Shown here: one piece after another, positions 1 to 5,387 of the stretch
Layout: every line of letters begins with the position of its first letter
How positions within the stretch are numbered: the stretch's first letter is position 1
Assembly (NCBI GenBank): GCA_012511485.1
Contig: JAAZFZ010000008.1
Location: forward strand, 1 to 5,963
DNA length: 5,963 nucleotides
DNA from: Clostridiales bacterium
Lineage (GTDB): Bacteria > Bacillota > Clostridia > Oscillospirales > Acutalibacteraceae
Reading direction: 5' to 3'
Notes under the pieces: model-generated
The model's database searches: none
Told to the model about the DNA's origin: nothing
Seen by the model: the letters and a program-made list of their open reading frames with translations, nothing else
Made by a program: the position numbers and the translations under genes

Positions 1-81
1 GTCCATACAGAGAATGAAGAATGGTTCGATAAATATAAAGAAACCATAAGAATTATAAAAAATACAAAAGTAAATTTGTAG
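1..81 (+). CDS. C-terminal end of an unidentified protein (5' end outside window)
   Basis: Frame 1 is open from the first base and stops with TAG at 79-81, giving 26 residues. They are hydrophilic and charged: an acidic start with ENEEWFDKY, then a lysine- and isoleucine-rich end finishing KNTKVNL. This looks like an ordinary soluble C-terminus, but it is too short to assign to a family. The rlmD-like fragment starts about 12 bases after the stop, in another frame. If that fragment is an integration scar, this could be the end of a mobile-element gene such as a site-specific recombinase; that is inference from position only. The real start lies left of the window. Confidence 0.45.
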   Translation, partial: VHTENEEWFDKYKETIRIIKNTKVNL

Positions 82-92
82 TGTACGTTTAT

Positions 93-188
93 ATGGTTGA
101 TATGTTTCCGTCAACCGATGACATTAACCTTATTAACTCGACCCATGTTGAGACCGTAGTATTGATGTCAAGGGTCGAAGGGAAATAG
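93..188 (+). pseudogene. 3'-terminal remnant resembling RlmD/TrmA-family 23S rRNA (uracil-C5)-methyltransferase
   Basis: The frame from ATG 93 to TAG 186-188 gives 31 residues containing VDMFPST and, after a short spacer, HVETVVLMSRVEGK. Members of the RlmD/RlmCD/TrmA uracil-C5 methyltransferase family end with a strand of the type VDMFPxTxHVExVVLL, so this matches only the last 20-30 residues of a protein of roughly 450. The SAM-binding fold and catalytic cysteine are absent. The frame runs back only to a stop at 36-38, through AT-rich codons that do not look like the family. About eight extra residues (DDINLINS) separate the VDMFP and HVETVV parts relative to the usual spacing. There is no convincing ribosome binding site. 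It is best read as a leftover gene end or recombination scar; the family match is from memory of the motif. Confidence 0.5.
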
Positions 189-192
189 CCGT

Positions 193-219
193 GAAAAGCC
201 CGCTATTACTGCGGCTTTC
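193..219. repeat. Inverted repeat / hairpin
   Basis: Bases 195-203 pair with 211-218 through eight base pairs with a single bulged C at 201 and a 7-base loop (TATTACT). An extra G-C pair (193/219) forms across a second bulge. On the + strand no T-run follows, so it is not a standard intrinsic terminator. On the - strand the arm ends in TTTTC, which is only weakly terminator-like. It starts five bases after the stop of the rlmD-like remnant. Confidence 0.45.
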
Positions 220-397
220 GGGCAATCGGGCAAATTTGACATCGGCAAGACAAAACGCTTTGCGGTAACTTATCCACGGGCAAAAAGACGTGGGAAGTGT
301 AAGAGCTGAGTTGCCTTGTTAGATGTTGGGGAGTTGAGGCTGTGAGATAGATGCCAGAAGGCGGTGAAGCTAAAATACAATAATTACACATAATGTC

Positions 398-402
398 AGG
401 AG
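398..402 (+). promoter_or_regulatory. Ribosome binding site that decides the CPBP protease start
   Basis: AGGAG lies 11 bases before ATG 414. The longer frame could start at ATG 393, but that start would have this element inside the coding region and only AT-rich sequence upstream. The site therefore favours 414, although its spacing is slightly long. Confidence 0.55.
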
Positions 403-413
403 AAACAGCTTTT

Positions 414-1214
414 ATGAAGAAGTTATTTGTTACAATTTTGAAAATAGTGGTTTTCTTTATAGGATGGGTTGCGCTGTTCGGGAGCATCGATATTCCGAGC
501 GACAATCCTGCAATATGGAGATTTTTTGCGGAACTGATCCCACTTACGGTTATGATACTGTTAACTGTGGTCTTTTGGCTGATCGAGAAGAAAACTGTAA
601 ATATACCAATAAAAGAAAATATAGGCAAAGGGACACTGGCGGGAATTGTTATAGGTATCATTTGGATTGGAGCGGCTTCGTCAATTCTTATTTTTTCAAA
701 GCAATTAGAAATCACCGATAATAATGAAGTCTCATTTTTATGGCTTTGGATTCTTTCAGCATTTCTTAATGTCATCATGCAGGAACTCCTTGTAAGAGGA
801 TACATATATCAGCTTTTGAAAGAAAGATACAACCTTCCCGCAGCCGTTATTGTTACAACTGCGATTTTTGCGCTTATGCATGGCGGAGCATTCGAGGCGG
901 GAGTAATTCCTGTCATAAATGTTGTTACTATGTGTCTTTTTACCACGGCGCTATATGAGTCGGAGAAAACGATCCTTGCACCTATAATGGCGCATTCAAT
1001 ATGGAATATCATCGGGGCAATAATTCTCGGAGGCGTAAGTCTGGCCGATGATTATCCGAGTATTTTGGCTATGACGGCTTCTGATAATAAGCTGTTGTCA
1101 GGAGGACCATATAAGATAGAAGGAAGTATCGTAGTGACGATTTTGAATGTGGTCTTAATGGGGATATTTTATATTCGATACCGAAAGACTAAGCGCATCG
1201 AGGCACAGGAATAA
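414..1214 (+). CDS. CPBP family intramembrane metalloprotease (Abi/Rce1-like)
   Basis: The product is a 266-residue polytopic membrane protein with about seven or eight hydrophobic segments (roughly 3-22, 39-57, 73-95, 106-126, 142-160, 164-182, 188-208, 238-255) and a basic C-terminal tail (RYRKTKR). The three CPBP signature motifs appear in order and spacing: QELLVR at 123-128 (family EExxxR), FALMH at 152-156 (FxxxH) and HSIWN at 194-198 (HxxxN). This is the metal-dependent active site of Rce1-type prenyl-protein proteases; bacterial members often sit in bacteriocin or immunity loci or handle membrane proteins. The first glutamate of motif 1 is glutamine here, which may lower or change activity. 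An M41 peptidase gene follows 56 bases downstream on the same strand. The substrate is unknown. Confidence 0.88.
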   Translation: MKKLFVTILKIVVFFIGWVALFGSIDIPSDNPAIWRFFAELIPLTVMILLTVVFWLIEKKTVNIPIKENIGKGTLAGIVIGIIWIGAASSILIFSKQLEITDNNEVSFLWLWILSAFLNVIMQELLVRGYIYQLLKERYNLPAAVIVTTAIFALMHGGAFEAGVIPVINVVTMCLFTTALYESEKTILAPIMAHSIWNIIGAIILGGVSLADDYPSILAMTASDNKLLSGGPYKIEGSIVVTILNVVLMGIFYIRYRKTKRIEAQE

Positions 1215-1270
1215 TAAGAAAAATTGTCGATAAACTCACTGATTTTATAAGTGTTTTCCAAGAAAAGGAT

Positions 1271-1936
1271 ATGGATTGGTTCTGGATTGACATGTTCGTA
1301 ACAGCAGAAGTAGAAATCTCTGATAAAACACATATAAACGAACTTGCTTTAACCTTGGCAAAGTTTATTGGAAAGGATATAATAGCCTATCATGAAATCG
1401 GGCATGCGCTTGTCGCAGCAAAGCAGACAGATTCTGCCCCTGTCCACAAGATAACCATTGTTCCCCGCACATCAGGCGCATTGGGCTATACAATGCAGAT
1501 AGCGGAAGGTGAACAAAATTTGGTGAGCAAGGAAGAAGCCTTTAGCAAGATTGCAACTCTCACAGGTGGTCGTGCTGCCGAAGAGTTGGTTTTCGATTCT
1601 ATTACTACAGGTGCATCCAATGATATCGAACAGGCTACCAAAATTGCCCGTGCTATGGTCACCCGTTACGGAATGAGCGAGAATTTCGGCATGACAGCCC
1701 TCGAAACCGTCACTAATCAGTATCTTGGTGGTGACGCTTCACTTGCCTGCTCGCCTGAAACCTCGGCCAAAATAGATGCAGAAGTGATCTCTATTATAAA
1801 AAAGGCTTACGCTAAAGCAAGTAATATATTGAAGGAAAACCCTGGAGAGCTGAAGGAGCTGGCTGACGTTTCGCTTGAGATGGAAACCCTACCTGGAGAA
1901 GAGTTCATGAAGATTCTGGATGAAAAGGTCGAATAA
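1271..1936 (+). CDS. FtsH-type M41 zinc peptidase domain without the AAA+ ATPase (truncated ftsH-like gene)
   Basis: From about residue 37 onward this 221-residue protein matches the C-terminal peptidase domain of FtsH. It has the zinc motif HEIGH (His41, Glu42, His45), the block PRTSGALGYTMQ, TGGRAAEEL, and TTGASNDIEQAT with Asp118 as expected third zinc ligand, then YLGG and LACS near 151-161. All catalytic residues are therefore present. Full FtsH is about 600-700 residues; here the two N-terminal membrane segments, the periplasmic part and the whole AAA+ module (Walker A/B, second region of homology) are missing. The first 36 residues (MDWFWIDMFV...) do not look like FtsH. The frame is open back to 1193 but offers no earlier start. 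AAAGG at 1264-1268 sits only 2 bases before ATG 1271, so the start is uncertain; ATG 1292 is possible. It is either a decayed fragment or a standalone peptidase. Confidence 0.75.
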   Translation: MDWFWIDMFVTAEVEISDKTHINELALTLAKFIGKDIIAYHEIGHALVAAKQTDSAPVHKITIVPRTSGALGYTMQIAEGEQNLVSKEEAFSKIATLTGGRAAEELVFDSITTGASNDIEQATKIARAMVTRYGMSENFGMTALETVTNQYLGGDASLACSPETSAKIDAEVISIIKKAYAKASNILKENPGELKELADVSLEMETLPGEEFMKILDEKVE

Positions 1937-2040
1937 AGGCAGCCACTCGTGAAAAGCCTCCGTGCCCGATATAAGATACACATCAAAGATAAAATGCAGA
2001 TTAGAGATAAGAATAGCACATAATGTGGATTGATTTGACA

Positions 2041-2070
2041 AAGCTGACGTTGGAACGTCGGCTTCTTTTT
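2041..2070 (+). terminator. Rho-independent terminator
   Basis: A ten-base-pair stem (2041-2050 with 2055-2064, one G-T wobble) with a four-base loop TGGA is followed by C and five Ts, then AT-rich DNA. It lies about 105 bases after the FtsH-like gene and should end rightward transcription of the protease pair. Read on the - strand the hairpin is followed by TTTGTCAAATC after the stem, a poor U-tract, so it may act only weakly on the opposing branched-chain operon. Confidence 0.85.
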
Positions 2071-2200
2071 ATATATATTCATGGTGCTTACACCTAATCA
2101 TAATGCATGATATTCTTGATTTTCTCAGTTTTTTCGTTGTATTCGATATATTTTTGCATTAGTTACATCTTCACATCGTTACACATATTCCAAGATTCTC

Positions 2201-2563
2201 TTATCCCTCCACCGCCACAACCTCAATTTCAACAAGCGCACCCTTAGGTAGCTCCTTTGCTGCAATGCAGGAGCGGGCAGGCCTGTGGTTAAAATACTGT
2301 TGATATACATTGTTAAACTGTAAAAAATCAGCCATATCGGCAAGGAAGCAGGTTGTTTTCACCACATTCTGTATGCTCATATCCGCCGCCGCCAAAACGG
2401 CACAGATATTTTTGCATACCTTATCTGTTTGCTCCGATATATCACCGCTCAAACAGTCGGCAGCTATCTGCCCGGAGCAATAAAGTGTATTGTTTACTAA
2501 AACCGCCTGAGAATATGGCCCGATAGGTGCGGGAGCATTTTCGGTAAAAACTATTTTCTTCAT
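2201..2563 (-). CDS. ridA: RidA family reactive enamine/imine deaminase
   Basis: The 120-residue product has the typical length and signatures of RidA (YjgF/YER057c/UK114): GPYSQA at 15-20, SGQI at 30-33, PARSC at 95-99 and LPKGALVEIE at 105-114. Arg97, which holds the substrate carboxylate, and the glutamate 15 residues later (Glu112) match the Arg105/Glu120 pair of the E. coli enzyme, so it should be an active deaminase. Archetypal RidA is a soluble trimer that hydrolyses 2-aminoacrylate and 2-aminocrotonate, intermediates released by PLP enzymes such as IlvA, to keto acids and ammonia. The gene starts 2 bases after the ilvA stop. A strong GGAGG (2571-2575) lies 7 bases before the ATG, inside the ilvA end, indicating coupled translation. 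It is the last gene of the operon. Confidence 0.95.
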   Translation of the reverse strand: MKKIVFTENAPAPIGPYSQAVLVNNTLYCSGQIAADCLSGDISEQTDKVCKNICAVLAAADMSIQNVVKTTCFLADMADFLQFNNVYQQYFNHRPARSCIAAKELPKGALVEIEVVAVEG

Positions 2564-2565
2564 AG

Positions 2566-3765
2566 CTATTCCTCCGCAAATTTATAGCCGGCATTTTGAA
2601 TTGCCTGCTTAATACTCAGAAAATGGCTCTTGTTTTTTGTTTCAATTGAAATGTTTAAAAAGCAACCGATAATATCTGCGTTTTCACCGCGCGGATTATG
2701 TATTACCTTAATGACATTTGCGCCCATATCGGCGATTATTGTGGAAACCTCCTTCAACTGCCCCGGCTTGTCAAGCATTTCAATTTTCAGCTCCGAAAGC
2801 CGCCCTGTTGAAAGCAGCCCGCGGTTAATTACACGGGACAGAATATTCACATCTATATTTCCACCTGAAACAATGGCGCAAACTTTTTTGCCTTTAATTG
2901 GCAGCTTATTGAACATTGCCGCTGCAACGGCAACTGCACCGGCACCTTCGGAAACCAGCTTTTGTTGCTCCATCAGGGTTAAAATAGCGGTGGCAATTTC
3001 ATCATCTGTCACGGATACAATTTCATCAACATACTGCCTGCAAAGCTCGTAGGTAATTGCACCGGGGGATTTGACAGCAATGCCATCGGCGAATGTGGAT
3101 ATATTTCTTAAGCATTTACGCTCATTGCTTTTAAAGGAACCGAGCATACTGTCCGCTCCTTTTGCCTGCACACCATAGACCTTGCAGTCAGGATTCAGTT
3201 TTTTTATTGTAAATGCCACGCCCGAAATAAGTCCGCCGCCGCCGATTGGCACAATAACAGCGTCCAAATCGGAGATGCTTTCCAGAATTTCAAGCCCGAT
3301 AGTGCCTTGCCCGGCAATTACATCCACATCATCAAATGGATGGACAAATACTCCGTCGTTTTCTTTTTGAAATGAAACGGCAGCATCAAATGCATCATCA
3401 TATAATCCGTCTATGAGTTTTATTTCGACACCCATCCTCTCGGTAGCCTCAATTTTTGAGAGGGGCGCAACACTGGGAATGAAGATTGTTGCCTTTATCC
3501 CCGAGCGCTGTGCGGATAAAGCCACACCCTGAGCGTGATTACCTGCAGAGCAGGCAATCACGCCGTTTGCTTTTTCCTCATCGGTGAGCATAGCCATTTT
3601 GAAATATGCTCCCCGAACTTTGAAGGAGCCGGTGATTTGAAGGTTCTCCGCCTTCAGATATAGCTCACAATTATCTGCTATGTTGGAGGATAAAATCAAA
3701 TCTGTTTTTCGAGCAACACCGTTTAGTGTATAGGCTGCCTGATAAACCCTGTCAAGTGTCAGCAA
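2566..3765 (-). CDS. ilvA: Threonine ammonia-lyase (threonine dehydratase), medium form with ACT domain
   Basis: This 399-residue fold-type II PLP enzyme converts L-threonine to 2-oxobutyrate and ammonia, the committed step to isoleucine. Visible features are TGSFKVRGA with the PLP Schiff-base Lys49, SAGNHAQG at 73-80, the phosphate-binding glycine loop GGGG at 175-178 and SGGN at 300-303 near the pyridine nitrogen. A single ACT-like domain occupies about 325-399 (ELKIEMLDKPGQL onward), matching the medium form of about 400 residues rather than the long enzyme with two regulatory lobes. Such ACT domains usually mediate allosteric control, but the ligand cannot be read here. Medium-form enzymes can be catabolic; placement directly after ilvC and ilvD argues for biosynthesis. 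The start is TTG, overlapping the ilvD stop by 7 bases. Confidence 0.95.
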   Translation of the reverse strand: MLTLDRVYQAAYTLNGVARKTDLILSSNIADNCELYLKAENLQITGSFKVRGAYFKMAMLTDEEKANGVIACSAGNHAQGVALSAQRSGIKATIFIPSVAPLSKIEATERMGVEIKLIDGLYDDAFDAAVSFQKENDGVFVHPFDDVDVIAGQGTIGLEILESISDLDAVIVPIGGGGLISGVAFTIKKLNPDCKVYGVQAKGADSMLGSFKSNERKCLRNISTFADGIAVKSPGAITYELCRQYVDEIVSVTDDEIATAILTLMEQQKLVSEGAGAVAVAAAMFNKLPIKGKKVCAIVSGGNIDVNILSRVINRGLLSTGRLSELKIEMLDKPGQLKEVSTIIADMGANVIKVIHNPRGENADIIGCFLNISIETKNKSHFLSIKQAIQNAGYKFAEE

Positions 3766-5387
3766 ATTATCGCCCCCTTATCCGCTGAGGATACCGCTTT
3801 GGAATATCTCTTAAGATATCCGCTCAAATTACGTTGCGGTCTCAATGACATTTTCTGGCGGCGACGGTTGATTTCCTCGTCAGGCACCAGAAGCGTCAAG
3901 CTGTTATTCTCAATGTCGATATGTATTTTGTCCGAGTCCTGCACATAGGCAATCAGCCCGCCCGCTGCCGCTTCGGGCGAAATATGCCCGATAGCTGCAC
4001 CTCTCGTCGCACCCGAAAAACGGCCGTCGGTAATGAGCGCAACATCACTGTCAAGCCCCATTCCGGCAATTGCAGAAGTCGGATTGAGCATTTCACGCAT
4101 ACCCGGCCCGCCCGCAGGCCCTTCATAACGAATAACTACAATATCGCCCTTTTGGATTCTTCCGCAGTATATTGCATCAATTGCATCCTCCTCACAGTCA
4201 AAAACCCGAGCTGTTCCCGTAAAGTCCAGCATTTGAGCTTTAACAGCGCTGCGTTTTACAATCGCACCGTTGGGTGCAAGGTTGCCGAATAAAACGGCAA
4301 GACCGCCCGTGCGGGAGTAAAGCTGTATAACCTCGCTGTTTTTGACCTGTGCGTCCTGAACATTTTCGCCGACGGTTCTGCCGGTAACTGTGATTTCATC
4401 CCTGTATAGAAGCGCGCCGAGCTCATTCATAACAGCAGGCACACCGCCTGCGAAGTGCAGGTCCTGCAAATGGTATTCTCCGGCAGGAGCAAGGCGGCAC
4501 AGGTTAGGCGTTTTGCCGCTGATTTCATTTACCATATTAAGATTCAGCTCAATGCCGCGTTCATTTGCCACTGCGAACAGATGCAGCACCGAATTACTCG
4601 AGCAGCCCAGCGCCATGTCAACGGTCAGTGCATTGTGAAACGCCCGCTCGGTCATAATATGTGAGGGTCTGATATCCTTTTTCGAAAGCTCCATAACCCT
4701 GAACCCGGCCTCCTTTGCCAGGCGTATTCTCTGAGCAAAGACAGACGGAATCGTTCCGTTCCCCGGGAGCGCCATGCCTAAAGCCTCGCATAAGCAGTTC
4801 ATAGAATTTGCAGTGAACATACCTGAGCAGGAGCCGCAGCCGGGGCAGGCTGTATCTTCAATCTGCATAAGCTCTGCCTGACTTAAAGTTCCCGCCTTAA
4901 TGCTTCCCACAGCTTCAAACACGGTGTTCAGGTCAGAGCCGTCCGTGCTGAGCATCGGACCGCCGGAAACAAAGATGCACGGCAAATCGAGCCTTGCCGC
5001 CGCCATCAACATGGCGGGTACAATTTTGTCACAGTTGGGGATAAAGACAAGCGCATCAAAACGGTGAGCCTTGACCATGCACTCAATACTGTCGGCAATC
5101 AGCTCCCGGGAACAGAGGGAATATTTCATCCCCTCATGCCCCATAGCCAAACCGTCACAAACAGCGATAGTGTTAAATTCCATGGGAGTGCCGCCGTTGG
5201 ATAACACTCCGTCCGTAACCGCACGGGCAACGCTTTGCAGATGAATATGTCCCGGCACAACCTCATTATATGAATTAACGATTCCGACCAAAGGCCCGGC
5301 GATTTGCCTATCGGTATAGCCCATGGCTTTTAGTAGCGACCTTTTCGGAGCATTTTCCACACCCGATTTAATCATATCGCTGTTCAT
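3759..5387 (-). CDS. ilvD: Dihydroxy-acid dehydratase
   Basis: The 542-residue protein, near the usual 550-570, dehydrates 2,3-dihydroxy-3-methylbutanoate and the 3-methylpentanoate analogue to the 2-keto acids of valine and isoleucine. IlvD/Edd signatures are clear: CDGLAMGHEGM at 77-87, PNCDK at 117-121, ACPGCGSCSGMFTANSMNC at 180-198 and DGRFSG at 454-459 with the conserved C-terminal serine (458). Cys119 and one cysteine of the CPGCGSC block are expected Fe-S ligands. At the site where plant and mycobacterial [2Fe-2S] enzymes have their third ligand cysteine (PCN), this protein has Gly46 in PGH, as in E. coli, whose enzyme has an oxygen-labile [4Fe-4S] cluster. The ATG overlaps the ilvC stop by 4 bases (ATGA), with GGAG 9 bases upstream. 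Confidence 0.97.
   Translation of the reverse strand: MNSDMIKSGVENAPKRSLLKAMGYTDRQIAGPLVGIVNSYNEVVPGHIHLQSVARAVTDGVLSNGGTPMEFNTIAVCDGLAMGHEGMKYSLCSRELIADSIECMVKAHRFDALVFIPNCDKIVPAMLMAAARLDLPCIFVSGGPMLSTDGSDLNTVFEAVGSIKAGTLSQAELMQIEDTACPGCGSCSGMFTANSMNCLCEALGMALPGNGTIPSVFAQRIRLAKEAGFRVMELSKKDIRPSHIMTERAFHNALTVDMALGCSSNSVLHLFAVANERGIELNLNMVNEISGKTPNLCRLAPAGEYHLQDLHFAGGVPAVMNELGALLYRDEITVTGRTVGENVQDAQVKNSEVIQLYSRTGGLAVLFGNLAPNGAIVKRSAVKAQMLDFTGTARVFDCEEDAIDAIYCGRIQKGDIVVIRYEGPAGGPGMREMLNPTSAIAGMGLDSDVALITDGRFSGATRGAAIGHISPEAAAGGLIAYVQDSDKIHIDIENNSLTLLVPDEEINRRRQKMSLRPQRNLSGYLKRYSKAVSSADKGAIIC
3773..3779 (-). promoter_or_regulatory. Ribosome binding site supporting the TTG start of ilvA
   Basis: On the - strand AAGGGGG lies 7 bases before TTG 3765-3763. 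No ATG or GTG in the ilvA frame nearby would give a normal N-terminus; the next methionine is residue 57, beyond the PLP lysine. The TTG start yields the usual N-terminus of the family (MLTLDRVYQA). The site lies within the last codons of ilvD. Confidence 0.6.

Larger units (their letters stand above)
189..413. other. Noncoding, hairpin-rich stretch upstream of the CPBP protease gene
   Basis: No supportable gene lies here. Frames covering 166-309 and 191-271 are open, but they lack a ribosome binding site and resemble no protein I can name. The stretch is more GC-rich than its flanks up to about 300 and holds several short inverted repeats. The strongest is at 193-219. A weaker one pairs CCACG (274-278) with CGTGG (289-293). 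GCCTT and GAGGC pair around 313-340. TTGACA at 236-241 has no -10 element at a usual distance, and TACAAT at 376-381 has no matching -35, so the promoter of the following gene is not identifiable. It may be a structured leader or part of a mobile-element end. Confidence 0.35.

Noticed and set aside
95..116. Inverted repeat GGTTGA/TCAACC as a terminator for the gene ending at 81.
   Set aside because: It is only six base pairs with a ten-base loop and no T-run, and it lies within the rlmD-like reading frame.
138..178. Inverted repeat TCGACCC/GGGTCGA with a 27-base loop as a recombinase or regulator site.
   Set aside because: Seven bases with a long loop inside the rlmD-like remnant is within chance expectation, and no cognate protein gene is present.
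166..309. Open frame ending at 309 with the translation GKFDIGKTKRFAVTYP near its end.
   Set aside because: It has no start codon and no ribosome binding site, and it overlaps the rlmD-like remnant in another frame; kept only as part of the noncoding block.
206..805. Leftward 199-codon open frame opposite the CPBP gene and its upstream region.
   Set aside because: It is antisense to a gene with clear family motifs, and its translation has no recognisable domain; it is a shadow of the real gene.
387..2026. Ten-base direct repeat CACATAATGT at 387-396 and 2017-2026, flanking the two protease genes; a second shared 10-mer GTGAAAAGCC at 191-200 and 1949-1958.
   Set aside because: Several 10-base matches are expected by chance in a window of this size, the two pairs are spaced differently, and there is no transposase or terminal inverted repeat, so this is not evidence for a mobile-element boundary.
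2094..2159. Leftward 21-codon open frame (MQKYIEYNEKTEKIKNIMHYD) downstream of ridA.
   Set aside because: There is no convincing ribosome binding site, it has AT-rich low-complexity composition, and no family is recognised. It could be a gene end or chance; it cannot be supported as a gene.
2071..2200. A terminator for the leftward branched-chain operon after ridA.
   Set aside because: There is no strong hairpin followed by a T-run on the - strand; the short ATCAT/ATGAT repeat at 2097-2111 is too weak, so the operon end is left unassigned.
2630..4664. Several rightward open frames of 60-140 codons opposite ilvA and ilvD.
   Set aside because: All are antisense to well-conserved enzymes and show no domains or ribosome binding sites.
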